A DNA stretch of 64,000 nt, from NCBI GenBank assembly GCA_905178155.1, contig CAJINV010000026.1, positions 328,289 through 392,288 of the forward strand. Reading direction: 5' to 3'. Below the pieces are notes generated by a model. That model did no database searches. It was given only the letters and a program-made list of their open reading frames with translations, and was not told the DNA's origin. Below are positions 11,830 through 23,566 of this stretch, in pieces (the first letter of the stretch is position 1; each line of letters starts with the position of its first letter). Source of the stretch: Amoebophrya sp. A120 (taxonomy: Eukaryota; Sar; Dinophyceae; Syndiniales; Amoebophryaceae). Both the position numbers and the translations under genes were made by a program.

Positions 11830-13280
11830 ATCGCGATACTACATGGAAACGCACTCGACTCTCTGTCCTTGTGATAAAGAGCAAGAAGACGTCGCCAAAG
11901 CCAAAAAAAAACCCGATGGACTGACTTTGTGAGACGGACAAGACACAACGCAAAAACCAATCCGACAAGAACTTTGCACGGACAGTCAGCTAAAATCCGT
12001 TCAATCGGAACACTTGGCAAATGAAAAGCTTCTGCTTTGTGGAAGCGCAGAACGGGGCAGCTCGCTTCTTGTTATTTTTCACAAACATTGCTTGTTGTAC
12101 ATAAACATACCTGATTCAGATTATTCGTTCGTATTCCCGAGTGGGCTGATGTCCTCTGTATGTTACAGGAGTTGTATTCGACTTCGTACTAAATCCAGAA
12201 ACCACGCAGGGCTTTCTGCTAGTTTTCCCAACCGCTAACGTTGTGTTTACATACAGACTTGCATTTTTAGCCCAAGTTCGTAGGGGTATGAGCTCGCGCT
12301 CCTTTTAGTTCGATTTCAGAAGACGAATGAGTTACATTGAAGCCTTTGCATATTCTAATTACTCCAAACATTCTTACTTAGTTTTGAGAAAGTGCGTGTC
12401 TGTTCCTGCCTAGTCCTCTCTCTCTCTCTCTCAAGCATCACAACCGGCGCAGCCGAACTGTGCACGAAGTAAGTAGTTGCTTGTTTTGTCCCAGCGGACT
12501 TTTGTGATATTGGGGCCGAATGAATGCCACGCCAGTTTATGGAATTATTCCGGCAGCTTTTGAAATAAAACAAGAATCGTAACAAAATTCCACAAAAACT
12601 GTTCGCTTCATATTGATTACCTGCGGGTGACGTTGATTTGAGAAAAAACGCCATCTTCGGGGCTTTCTTACATTTATTTTTCCATAAACGCAAAAGCGCT
12701 CTTCGACGAAATTTTCCCTACTAGAGGAACGTAAGTGAAGGTCGAAAGCGTGGTGGCGTTTTTTCTGGATACAGGTTTCCTAATCAACAAAAACTTTGTA
12801 TCTGTGCCCATTATCTGGACGAGGGAATCGTGATGGTAACTTTCTGTGCAGGTTTCCTAATCAACAAAAACTTTGCATCTGTTCCCATTATGATTATCTG
12901 GACGAGGGAATCGTGATGATAACTTTCTGTGTAGGTTTCCTAATCAACAAAAACTTTGTATCTGTCCCCATTATCTGGACGAGGAAATCGTGATGATAAC
13001 TTTCTGTGCAAAGAAGAGCCTTCATTTAATTTCATTTCACGGCAATCGTATTTTCTAGGAATCTGCGTTTTGAAGATGAGTAATAGCAATGGCACAGCTG
13101 TTCATTTTGTTATAAAACTATTTAAATAATCTCAAACAGAAGCTCTTTATCCGCAAATCACGAATGCGTGTTTCTCTAGTTTTGTATTTTGAAACCATAA
13201 TCTCAAGCTGCAACTTTGCTTCGACTCTGATAAAACTGAGACATTCTTTTCGGAAGTCCCCACGTATATGAGACGAAGAA
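11830..13280. other. Intergenic, no gene seen
   Basis: AT-richer DNA with a short CT run near 12,418-12,434 and the tandem triplication at 12,775-13,010. No coding region or introner is supported. Confidence 0.5.
12775..13010. repeat. Three tandem copies of a 76-82-bp unit
   Basis: GGTTTCCTAATCAACAAAAA followed by CTTTG(T/C)ATCTG recurs at about 12,775, 12,851 and 12,933. Each copy ends in GAATCGTGATG(G/A)(T/A)AACTTTCTGTG. The three copies are nearly identical. Confidence 0.85.
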
Positions 13281-13285
13281 GTCGC

Positions 13286-16200
13286 TCACTTAGCCGACTC
13301 CCCGGCATCCTCAAACTTCCTCCCATCCACCTTGCCGTGGTGCCTCTCGGCCTCACCACTGGCAATATCCGACGCAAAAATAATGCCATGGTCATACATC
13401 CTTATATATTATTTGTACACTCCCGCTTATTCTACGACATGATCCATGCGAGATCCTCTTCATGGCTACAAGAATCGGTCGTTTTTTTTTCACAAAGCAA
13501 CGGGACTTTCACTGACTCGTTCCCAGCCACTCACGATACGAAGTCAGCCGTGCGAGGTGGAAAAGAGCATCTTCGTTACTCAGCAGAAACCAATTTCTGT
13601 GTTCGCGTAGACATGACTTATTGTTGCAGATCATGCCGTAGACCACAACAGTGCTCTGGTATGACCATAAAAAATTTTGTGCAACATAAGCAGTCTTTAC
13701 AGCCCTTTCGCAGCTACGCTGCAGCTGAAAAACCGCGAAATTATCCGCGTATCATAGTCAAACTCCTTCCAGTCCTGGACACATACAAGATCTTGTGTGC
13801 TATATATTTGTAGCATGCGCGAAGTTGAGATAATCGTCAAAGGCCTGCGAAAATATGCTAATCACAATGTCCAAATGACATCGTACACCTTCTGCCTGGG
13901 ACGGAGAAGTCTTTTGGCTATGATACCGGGTTGGTTGATGCGATCAGAGCGTACTTCGCTGATTTCCAGCGCTTGTCGATCTCGCTTTTTACCGGTACCG
14001 ATCCGCTGCTTGCATCCAATCCCCACAGCAGATCGCATCCTGTCAAAAAACGTACCCACCCAGTACTCGACATGGGAACTCTGCAACGCAATACAAACTG
14101 TTGAGCAGCCGTGGGAGTTGTGCATAGCACTTTTGGGTCCGCAGTGTAGTGAAGTTTGGCTTCAATGGTCACATTGGTCGTTTCTCAGAATCCGCTTTCT
14201 TATCCTGATTCGCGCATGACAACATCCTTAACAGCACTAATGACATGCACACCTGGGCCTTCTCATCTTCACTTCTGCACATGCCAGATTTACAGAACAA
14301 CTCTAGATGGGTGGGGACGTTTTTGTGCAGGATAGGTTCGTCAGATGCGTCACTGTATCAACTGCAAAAGTGTCTGGGTCTGGAAGATTCTGAAACCAGA
14401 CTTGTCATGCAAGTTTTGCATAAGCAGTGACGTCTCTGATGCATGCCCTAGCACAAGAGATTTTTTGAGGGCTTCTGGATGCGTATTTCGCATGACAAAT
14501 GCCCTCTTCCCCTAGGAAAAAATACACTCGCTTTGCTGCTCATGCATTACAGATTTTTTCGGAATCCAAATGCAGCATCACAAGTTCCATCCTTCCAGAC
14601 GCAGACACTTTTGCATTTGATACACTGCGGTGTGGAGGGCAGCTGCGTGCGGGAGAAGGCGGGTCCTGGAGAAAAATGCGACCTGTACGAGCATTGGCAT
14701 CTTTTGTTTTCCTGGTTTCCCGGCCCCCAGGAAAAAAAATACCCTCACACTGGTAAATTTGCACCTGCGCGAACAAATCCGGCATGCCCATAAACATAGT
14801 TGTCGCTGTCATGATACCAAGTCCGATTATTACCGATCGGAGTGATAGCTGTGTTCGTGTCGTGCTCAGTGCAGGTAGAACAAGTTTTCGTTTCTGAGAC
14901 CAAAAAATCACAGATGTCAAAGCTGGTAGAGGTCCACGTTAGCACACGATAAATGGAAACTGCCGCTTTAACTGCTCCCGCTGCTGCTCCACGACGATCA
15001 GCTCTGTGGCCAACTGGGTTCTGGCCGCAGCTTATCAAAATGAAATCGCCCCCTCTGCATCGTGAAATTTGAAGTGAATGTGTAATCACAGGCGAGTTCG
15101 CAATTGTCATGCGTACTTAGGAGGCCCTTCCTCGCGAAGGCTCCTGAAGTAAGCACTTCAAGTTGCTGCCCATTCCGCTGAAGTTTTATCGTCGTCATGC
15201 ATGGAAGATTTCCTTCAGCGCATGCAGAGGGCGACATTTCATTTTGATACAGATTTATCGTGTTCTAAAAATTTTTTCACAACGACACTTTCCTCTATCG
15301 TACAGAAAAATGCACTCGTGCTTATCTCGAGATTGCACAGCGAAACTTAAAAACTCGGATGTTTAGCGAAGATGAATCCTACAGCACTATCATAGGCGTA
15401 AATAAGAAGTCAGTGAGGAATGTTCTGCTCACGCATTCTCGTTTCATGCAACGTAAAACCCGAAAGCAGATAACTGGTCAATCAATTGAAGTAGATATTA
15501 GAGTGCGTTTTTCATTCGATATGGAACTCTTTTAGATCCTCATGCTATGCATTGCAAATATTTCCTGGAGTCTGCAACAGTGGGATGGATGCCTGTTGGC
15601 TGGTGTGGTTGTACTTAGTACCCTCTGGCATGTGGTTGGTACGATCATACTTGTGATTGGCTTCTTGTGGTTGGTACGATCATACTTAACGCGACCTGTC
15701 ATCATAATGTACGTGGATCCCGCAAGACAAAATGACAAAAACCAATATCAGACTTGGCTGTGCAGTGTAGTCTACAAGACTGTTCATCGTCCACGACGAT
15801 CTCGTATGATCACTTTGTTGCAAACCCAGGGATAATATTTGCAGTGCGTAAACGGAGAGTCTGCACGTCGTTCTCTACGGTCGTCACACGCTCCCCTTGT
15901 TTCTTCAGCTCGGATTTTTGTTCCTGCAGCTCGGATTTGGTGTTCCCGTGCTCCGTGTATCAAATTGAAAAACTTCGCCTTCATGCCACTTGCAACATCT
16001 TAATGCAAGTCCAGCTTTGGACGCGATAAAAGTAAGTGTTCCCCGCGCATCTAGTCTCTACTTGTTTTCTATGATGCAAAGTCGTTTTGCGACACATCTC
16101 ACCTAAAAACGATACTCCATACACGCACTGTTCTCATCGAAACCAGGAGGGGTGTATATAAAAAAACCACGAGTTGTTCCTTCTTAGTTGCATCACACAG

Positions 16201-17137
16201 GCAGCATGATAATTATACAATTTTTCATTTGATAGCCCTTCCAGGGTGCCTACCCGGTTCTCGAGACACACGATCTTGCTTCTCATGTCCTTGAGTAAGG
16301 CTTGCATTTCCATCTCCGGAGCCCCAGAAACCTGCAGAAGATGTGGAAATTTTCTCTCCTGAGAGAAGTCGCATGCGAGTGTGGTCATGCCGGATATCAC
16401 ATGCAACGTTGACGCCCAGTTCTACTCATAGATTCTGCATGTGCAACAAATCATCTTGTGAATAGATACCTCTTCGTGTGGAACGGGCATCGACGACGTG
16501 GTTGAGCTTCGTCTGCTAGAGGTGAAGGTCGGGGCCGGCCCGATCGCAGTACTGTCCGTTTCTGGTTCCGCCGTTGCAGATTTTGGCCCCTGGTGGAAGG
16601 TCGGTGCCGCGAACTGCATCTGCGATCTGGGCGCGTCCAGCAGGTTGTGCAACATTTCTTTCGAGAGCCCACCGTGTCCACTTTTCGTTGTGGTCTGATC
16701 ATCCGCCGGTGCCCACAAAAGCTCCGTCACATCGGATTTCAGCAACGGTTCCACCTCCCCTTGACGGTCCAAAATCCGCCTTGGATGCTGCGGCTCGGGT
16801 AGAAACGTAACCTGGAGTTCGTTTATAATTTTTTTTCATGCCATTTTTTCTGTGCTGCAGCGCGGATCTGAAGCTGGATCCGAAAACCATATTCTGTCGA
16901 GGAAAGACTGCGTGCTGCTTGAGAAAATGAAATGCTGTTTTTCAAACCATTATCCCCGAAGGTGACCTCGAGAGAATTCAATAGTACGTGTTCGTTCGCC
17001 ACCGGTCCCAAACACTCATGCACAGTCGGGGGCAGTTCCAGTTGCAGTTCACCGCTCGGGGCACCAAATTTTGAGCCATCGTTCCGGAAGGCACGCACCT
17101 GCAAACCGTTAGGAAGGAGGCTTCGGTGGAAATTCAT
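13286..17137 (-). CDS. Coiled-coil protein, multi-exon, interrupted by introners (tentative)
   Basis: Unrecognised, tentative minus-strand gene. A possible start ATG is at 17135-17137 (MNFHRSLLPNGLQVRAFRND). Later pieces are a Ser/Thr/Pro-rich exon (about 16800-16450), an exon to 16,235 (LLKDMRSKIVCLENRVGTLE), and after the introner at 15958-16234 a clear heptad coiled coil (TKSELQEQKSELKKQGERVT, about 15955-15850). A further charged exon at about 15032-14940 contains VEQQREQLKRQF. A 21-nt segment at 14335-14355 is bracketed by two introners. The C-terminal exons are about 14035-13880 and 13400-13286 (ASDIASGEAERHHGKVDGRK, then stop). Only the 16,235/15,957 join was checked for frame. This could be two genes. 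Confidence 0.4.
14036..14334. mobile_element. Introner element, TIR family 5
   Basis: Left end CATCCTGTCAAAAAACGTAC, right end GGGGACGTTTTTGTGCAGGATA. Flanks do not give a clean TSD. Confidence 0.7.
14356..14622. mobile_element. Introner element, TIR family 1
   Basis: 267 bp. TATCAACTGCAAAAGTGTCT to ACACTTTTGCATTTGATA, with TSD CACTG at 14351-14355 and 14623-14627. Only 21 bp separate it from the previous introner. Confidence 0.92.
15033..15249. mobile_element. Introner element, TIR family 6
   Basis: 217 bp with TIRs about 28 bp long: TATCAAAATGAAATCGCCCC at the left, continuing CTCTGCAT, and its complement at the right with an extra base. Flanks CAGCT and CAGAT form a near-perfect TSD. The TIR differs from all other families here. 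Confidence 0.88.
15958..16234. mobile_element. Introner-like element, family 1 variant
   Basis: TATCAAATTGAAAAA left end and CAATTTTTCATTTGATA right end. Coding coiled-coil sequence lies on both sides on the minus strand. No clean TSD. Confidence 0.75.
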
Positions 17138-17386
17138 GCAGGTTGTTTTAACGAAAAAGGAAGATGGAAACTTCAGCAGAGTTGTATTGCACCATGAGCT
17201 ACAACAAGATAGTAGCTCACCTCGTTGCCCGACGACGTGTGCGCGTGTGGCTGCTCCGTTTGCGTTTTTCTACTAGGCGCAACCAGTTTGCTGTTCGATT
17301 TCCTGTTCGAGGGACCACCAGCAGCGGACGGTGGCGGTGTGGCTCCGGCGGTACGACCAGGTACCTATTTCAAAAGTTGTTCGTAA

Positions 17387-17767
17387 ATGAAGCTACTTTC
17401 CCGGGACAAATTTCGGAGGTTGCAAATGCATTATGCACGACATTCCGAGCTTCTAGCTACACTGCAAGCAAAATGCTCATCGACACAGAAGAAGCCCTTC
17501 GGGAGATCTCTCATGCTCGCAACCAATGCTCCGGAGAAGCCGTACCTGGCCCGGGTGGCTCAACGTTGCAGGCCTCTCCGCAACTGGTTGGACTAATCCT
17601 CCATGGCTTCCCCCTCCTTCTGCAAAGACGTGCGAAGAAGACGCCGTGGCAGGTTCCTGGAAGATGTTGAAGAAAATACTATAATTGAGACGTTAGGGTT
17701 CCTGCATGTGTACTTCTTTGTGCATGATCTGCGCTACCAGGACTACCTGGAGCGACTGTCTCCTTGA
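17387..17767 (+). CDS. Unrecognised plus-strand exon(s), in-frame TAA inside
   Basis: In one plus-strand frame, basic sequence (LLSRDKFRRLQMHYARHSEL onward) runs to a TAA at 17594-17596. The same frame resumes with ATG (MASPSFCKDVRRRRRGRFLE) and reads ETLGFLHVYFFVHDLRYQDY to a TGA at about 17,767. Both parts look coding by composition. The TAA may mark two short genes, a missed intron or decay. No domain is recognised. The gene head lies close to the start of the minus-strand gene at 17,137, giving a divergent pair. Confidence 0.35.
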
Positions 17768-17916
17768 AGCATAATGAAAAAAATACCGGCCCCGTAGCCA
17801 AGCCAGGATCCTTTTGCTGCACATGCTTGGCCTTCAGCTGCAAGCACACGTCACTGCGGTTGCTGCTCGCCGTTTTGATACAGATTTTGCCGTCAAAATT
17901 TGCTAAATCCCGGACT

Positions 17917-18182
17917 TATCCAGTGCAAATATCTCGGTGTCTGGAAGGGAGCAAAGTTTGTCATGCATTTCGTGGGCCGCCACAAAGATAGTATGGAATG
18001 CAACACAAAGCATTACAGAAGGCACAAGAGCTGCTTAAATGCCTAGTCCCCATGAAAAATTTTTCTTTTGTGTGACAAGAAGCAGCTCACTTTTGTGGCT
18101 CATGCAACCCAGAGTTTTGCACGATTCAGATTTAGCATGACAAGTTTGGAGCCTTCCAGACCCAGGCATATTTGCACCTGAT
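17917..18182. mobile_element. Degenerate introner, TIR family 1
   Basis: TATCCAGTGCAAATATCTC left end. Right end has CTTCCAGACCCAGGCATATT and finishes CACCTGATA. Weak flank similarity (GGACT, GGATG). Confidence 0.7.
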
Positions 18183-18248
18183 AGGATGGCGAAGCGGGAC
18201 ACGTGTGTCACCTTGTAGTTGGATGTGGTCGTGTGATGAAATCAGCGA

Positions 18249-18509
18249 TACATTGCAAATATGTCTGGGTATGGAAGATTGCAAGCAAATAAGACTCTGG
18301 TGCTTGTCTGGCACGCCCGTGCGGATTCTTGTCATGCATGTTACGAGGCCTCAGCCTCACGCCAACTCGTTTGCGTTGCAAAGATGCGGCAGAGACACCA
18401 CCGCGGTCCCCAACAACGTGTCATGCCTGGGTACCTATTGTGGTGCGTTCGGCGTTCTTCATGGGTTAGCATGACAATTTTCAAAGCCCAGACACATTTG
18501 TCGTGCATA
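18249..18509. mobile_element. Introner element, TIR family 1b
   Basis: TACATTGCAAATATGTCTGG at the left and CCCAGACACATTTGTCGTGC at the right. Diverged ends, no clean TSD. Confidence 0.65.
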
Positions 18510-18561
18510 CAAGCAGTACTCGATGACGACTTCCAAGACGTCATGGGCAAGCGATTCGAAG

Positions 18562-18885
18562 TATTGGGAGGAAAAATCGCCGTTCCCCAGTTTCAAGAGC
18601 AAATTTGTGATGCGCAATCCGTGTAGCCAAAAACTTATCGACAGACTTGAATTGCTAGAAGGCCAAGAGACGCACTTGTGGCCTCAATCGCAGGCAATTT
18701 GTCATGCTATTCTCAGCAGCCCAGCTCTATCCTGTCATGCTCCTGAGGACAAGAGGCTATCCAGTGCCAGCCAAGACCACAATCCGCACCTCTTCCGTTC
18801 TGGCACGACAAGCTGATTTTTGATCACAAATCACCCTACACAAATCTCCTTTTGAATGCGGGGAGGGAAGTTTTGCATTTTGATA
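18562..18885. mobile_element. Introner element, TIR family 4 variant
   Basis: TATTGGGAGGAAAAATCGCC at the left and GGAAGTTTTGCATTTTGATA at the right. Flanks CGAAG and CGCAG are a near-TSD. Confidence 0.65.
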
Positions 18886-20090
18886 CGCAGCTCAGGAAAC
18901 AGCTTAGGTCTGGTCGACCGGGGTCACTTGCCGCTACTCCCGCCGAACCACACGCCCCAGTCCGCTCTGACGCCACCCCGCCGGGGATGATGCGCAGTTT
19001 GGCTCGGGAAGCCCTCGTGATCATTGGGCTGGTGGGGTGGACTTTGCTATGCACGGAAAATCTGTGGCTAGTGTCGGGGAAGGAACTGTTGTTTGGATTG
19101 CTCTTTCATCGGGAGGAGAGAGAAGGCACGACACAGTTCTTGATCGCATGACAAGGCTCATTTGTTTCGTTCTGCACAGCAAAAGGTATCAGTGTCCGAT
19201 GCTCTATCAGTACGACACCAAACATCAACCTAGGATGTTTCTTCGCAATGCTCCTGTCTACCGAGTCAACGTCTATTTGTTCCAGAAGCTGATCGTTGTG
19301 CTAATGTGTCCACTGGTGTGCAGACCGAAATATGAAGACCAGCAAGACAAACTCCGGCGTTTCCCTGACACAGGCGTTGTTTTCCGGCGTACTTTTCCAG
19401 GCCCGAGAGGTGTAGTTGCAGTCCGGGTCCATTCGCGTCTTGGCCACCGATGGACGGGTCATTGCAACGAGTTCGAATCTGGCCTGCCGGAACCTTCGAG
19501 CGGAACATTTTTGTGGTTGTGAAATATTTTTATGCTCAAACGATTCTTCACAATGAAGATGGATGAGTTGCCATTCGCTGTCACCTTCAGCCAACAAAGT
19601 CGTTTGGTCACACGAAAAAAAAAATCGTAAGCGTACCTGACTTTTTCCTCGATCGCTCCCAAAAGCGGCGCTAACCGGACTGGTTTTATGCAGCACGCGC
19701 GCTGGCGGGGCTGCACTGTGACGAGTCGTCCGCCGTATGACTTGAAGAAAAAACCATGTTTATCGCGCTCCTATTTTCATATACTTTTGTTTGAGTTGGC
19801 ATGATTTCTTGCTACGCATCACAAATTTGCATCACATGATCAACTATACGGCGCATCTCCAGTGGCTGCATTTGAGACACGCCGACTATTCTTGGCACGA
19901 CCGCGATAAAGATTTTGTTTTCACTTCCGATAACTTGCGAGATTACGTACGGGAGGTTGCCGTCGTTTGTGTGTGTGGTGGTCGTGTTGCTTCCGGGGGT
20001 GCCACGACCATGCACGGCAGAGGCCTGCAGCCCTGGTCCCCGATGCCTCAACAACCCACGGCCTGCTAGTCGTACGGGGGGCGGGTCCAT
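18886..20090 (-). CDS. Unrecognised minus-strand locus, probable exons
   Basis: ATG at 20088-20090 opens a frame (MDPPPVRLAGRGLL) that continues GSNTTTTHTNDGNLPYVISQ and IFIAVVPRIVGVSQMQPLEM to about 19,840. A second likely exon at about 19,500-19,300 has Cys and an N-glycosylation-type NYT (KTRMDPDCNYTSRAWKS). A third stretch (19,030-18,886) is open on both strands: minus gives a Cys-containing polar segment, plus gives a short hydrophobic helix (REALVIIGLVGWTLLC). Exon joins and even the strand of the last part are unresolved. Confidence 0.3.
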
Positions 20091-20599
20091 CTTCACCCAC
20101 GAACGTTTTCTTTTTCTTTTTTTGAGTTGATTCGTCTATTACGTGGTAATTACAGTACGGAGATCATCATAGATGAATTATGAATGGTAAGAGTGCGCAT
20201 CTGTTAGTAAGAGGTGGAGCTAGCACGCGCATCAGTGACGAGCTGCCGTGTGACAGCATTCGAGCAAGCAACACAAAGTTCCGATGTTCTGCTAGAGCAT
20301 AAAGCGTTTCTCTCGTCCAGTATGAGGCACTACACCTGGAAGTGCGTATCTTCTCTCAGTGCTACCCTCGTTGCCTGACGCTCTGCTCTCGTGCGTCAAT
20401 CGACAAAAACGCATTTACGTATAAACCCGTACTCGATGGATAATGTATCGGGAACAAAGTAAAAATGGCGCAAATAAACAGTCTGCGCAGCCGCGTTGCG
20501 AAGGGGTAGCGACTTTTTTTAGACTTAATGCGAGCTCGTCTACGAGGTAAGTTACCCAGACGGAGTAGTAGTTCTGCGTGTTGCATGTGGTACACATTA

Positions 20600-22070
20600 T
20601 CCTGGGTCGTTCTTCATAGTCCGCCCCGGGAGAGAAAGAAATCTTCTGGGGAAGTTACTTGCTCTGACTGGTTCCCGCTATCTTTCGTCTGGTACGCATT
20701 TTCTTCAAGGTTTCTGCGTATTCCGCTCCTGGTAAATGTTGCGGCTGCCGGGGAAATTACTTGCAGCTACTGCTTCTGCGTGTTGCAAGTGGTGCACATT
20801 ATCCCGAGCTTTTTCTCGTAGTCTGCTCCGGAGAAGATCAAAACGCTCCGGGGAAGTTGCTTGATCTCGCTGCCCGCCAGTATCTGCTGCTGGTACGCAT
20901 TTTCTTCAAGGTTTTTGCGTAGTCCGCGCCTGGTAAATGTTGCAGCTTCCGGGGAAATTACTCGTAGCTACTGCTTCGGCATGTTGCAAGTGGTGCGCAT
21001 TATCCTGGAATTTTTTCCGCAGTCCGCCCCGGGAGAGAAAGAAATCTTCTGGGGAAGTTACTTGCTCTGACTGCTTCCCGCTATCTTCTTCTGGTACGCA
21101 TTTTCTTCAAGGTTTTTGCGTATTCCGCTCCTGGTGAAAGTTGCAGCTGCCGGGGAAATTACTCGTAGCTACTGCTTCTGCATGTTGCAAGCGGTACGCA
21201 TTATCCTGGTTCTTTCTTCGTAGTCCGCCCCGGGAGAAAAAGAAATCTTCTGGGCTAGTTACTTGCTCTGACTGCTTCCCGCTATCTTCTTCCGGTACGC
21301 ATTTTCTGCCAGGTTTTTGCGTACTCCGCTCCTGGTAAAAGTTGCAGCTGCCGGGGAAATTACTCGGCGCTGCTGCTTCTGCATGTTGCAAGCGGTACGC
21401 ATTATCCTGGCTCTTTCTTCGTAGTCCGCCCCGGGAGAAGAAGAAATCTTCTGGGCTAATTACTTGCTCTGACTGCTTCCCGCTATCTTCTTCCGGTACG
21501 CATTTTCTGCCAGGTTTTTGCGTACTCCGCTCCTGGTAAAAGTTGCAGCTGCCGGGGAAATTCCTCGGCGCTGCTGCTTCTGCATGTTGCAAGCGGTACG
21601 CATTATCCTGGCTCTTTCTTCGTAGTCCGCCCCGGGAGAAGAAGAAATCTTCTGGGCTAATTACTTGCTCTGACTGCTTCCCGCTATCTTCTTCTGGTAC
21701 GCATTTTCTTCAAGGTTTTTGCGTATTCCGCTCCTGGAAAAAGTTGCAGCTGCCGGGGAAATTGCTCGTAGCTACTGCTTCTGCATGTTGCAAGCGGTAC
21801 GCATTATCTTGGATCTTTTTTCGCAGTCCGCCACGGGAGAGAGTAAAATCTTCTGGGGAAGTTACTTGCTCTCGCTACTTACCGGCATCTTCTGCTGGTA
21901 CGCATTTTCTTCAAAGCTTTTGCGTAGTCCGCTCCTGGTAGATGTTACAGCTTCCGGGGAAATTGCTCGCAGCTACTGCTTCTGCATGTTGCAAGCGGCA
22001 CGCATTGTCCTGAGTTTTTTTTCGCAGTTCGCCCCGGGAGAGAACAAAACCTTCTGGGAAAATTACTTGC
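20600..22070. repeat. Satellite array A: 201-bp higher-order repeat of two ~100-bp halves
   Basis: Successive units start exactly 201 bp apart at 21141, 21342 and 21543. Each unit has two diverged ~100-bp halves. One contains GTCCGCCCCGGGAGA and GGTACGCATTTTCT; the other contains TTCCGCTCCTGGT, GCCGGGGAAATTAC and GGTACGCATTATCC. 201 is divisible by three, so short open frames repeat on both strands. They are broken by stops and indels across the array and I do not annotate them as genes. Confidence 0.92.
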
Positions 22071-22189
22071 TCTCACTGAGTGTTCATATCAGACACGAGT
22101 GTTCACATCAGACACGAATGCTTTGGAATCACGACCGAAATCTGTTGAAGCCAAAATCTGTCTTGCGCAGGAATGCGGGCTTTGATCTT

Positions 22190-23340
22190 TGGATCCATCT
22201 GTCCCCTTGAAGTCATTTTTGCCAGGAGCTCAATCCGCAAAGAGGTACGATTTAAATAGTGAGCGGCTTCCCCCCCTGCAATCATCTGTCCCTTTGACAT
22301 CTTTTTTTGCAGGGGCGGAAGCTGCGAACAAGCACAATTTAAATACACTGCGGGCTTTGGTCTTTGGCTCCATCTGTCCCCTTGAAGTCACTTTTGCCTG
22401 GAGCTGAATCTGTAAAAAAAGCAGGATTTAAATACCCAGTAGCTTTCCCCCCCCATGCAGTCATCTGTCCCCTTGACGTCATTTTTTGCAGGGGCGGAAT
22501 CTGCAAAAAAACACAATCTAAATACTCTGCGTGCATTGATCTTTGGCCCCATCTGTCCCCTTGAAGTCACTTTTGCCTGGAGCGGAATACGCGAAAAACC
22601 TCATTTTAAATATTTCGCAGTCTTGGCTTTTCCGTGCCATCTGTCCCCAAGATGTCACTTTTACCAGGAGCGAGATACGCAAAAAGCCTCATTGTAAATA
22701 TTCTGCAGTCTTGGCTTTTCCGTGCCATCTGTCCCCAAGATGTCATTTTTACCAGGAGCGGAATACGCAAAAAGCCTCATTGTAAATATTCTGCAGTCTT
22801 GGCTTTTCCGTGCCATCTGTCCCCAAGATGTCATTTTTACTAGGAGCGTTATACGCAAAAAGCCTCATTGTAAATATTTTGCAGTCTTGGCTTTTCCGTG
22901 CCATCTGTCCCCAAAATGTCATTTTTACCAGGAGCGGAATACGCAAAAAACCTCATTTTAAATATTTTGCAGTCTTGGCTTTTCCGTGCCATCTGTCCCC
23001 AAGATGTCACTTTTACCAGGAGCGATATACGCAAAAAGCCTCACTCTAAATATTTTGCAGATTTGGCTCTTCCGTGCCATCTGTCCCCAAGATGTCACTT
23101 TTACCAGGGGCGGAATACGCGAAAAGCCTCATATTAAATATTTTGCAGTCTTGGCTTTTCCGTGCCATCTGTCCCCAAGATGTCACTTTTACCTGGAGCG
23201 AAATACGCAAAAAGCCTCATTTTAAATATTTTGCAGTCTTGGCTTTTCCGTGCCATCTGTCCCCAAGATGTCACTTTTACCAGGGGCGGAATACGCAAAA
23301 AAACTCATTTTAAATATTTTGCAGTCTTAGCTGAAAAGCC
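22190..23340. repeat. Satellite array B: 88-bp repeat, dimeric (176 bp) at its left end
   Basis: Copies containing GTGCCATCTGTCCCCAAGAT and ACCAGGAGCGGAATACGC start every 88 bp at 22634, 22722, 22810, 22898, 22986, 23074 and 23162. To the left (22,190-22,600) units alternate between two variants, giving a 176-bp period. 88 is not a multiple of three and no protein is implied. Confidence 0.93.
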
Positions 23341-23566
23341 GAAAGATTTTTGCAATACCTTTCGCGCATAGTATCTGTCTCTCGCGGTAAAAAATCAATG
23401 CCAATTTTCGTGTAGCATTACAAACTCAAACTTTTCCAGACCCACCAGGGATCGTTACAATGCGCAGTGGCTTGATTTGATCATTCAGTCTGCCTCACAT
23501 CTAAGCGTAAGCATCTACAAATGCATGAACAGCTCCGGTCGAAAGAGTCATGAGAGCGCTACTGCC

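Noticed and set aside
21107-21592. 161-codon minus-strand repeat protein in satellite A
   Set aside because: The frame is open only because the unit is 201 bp. Other units break it by stops and indels, and it shares a box with the non-coding 88-bp satellite.
23400-23470. A further family 1 introner ending near 23,440
   Set aside because: Only a right-arm-like TTTTCCAGACCCACCAGG is seen, with no matching left end or TSD.
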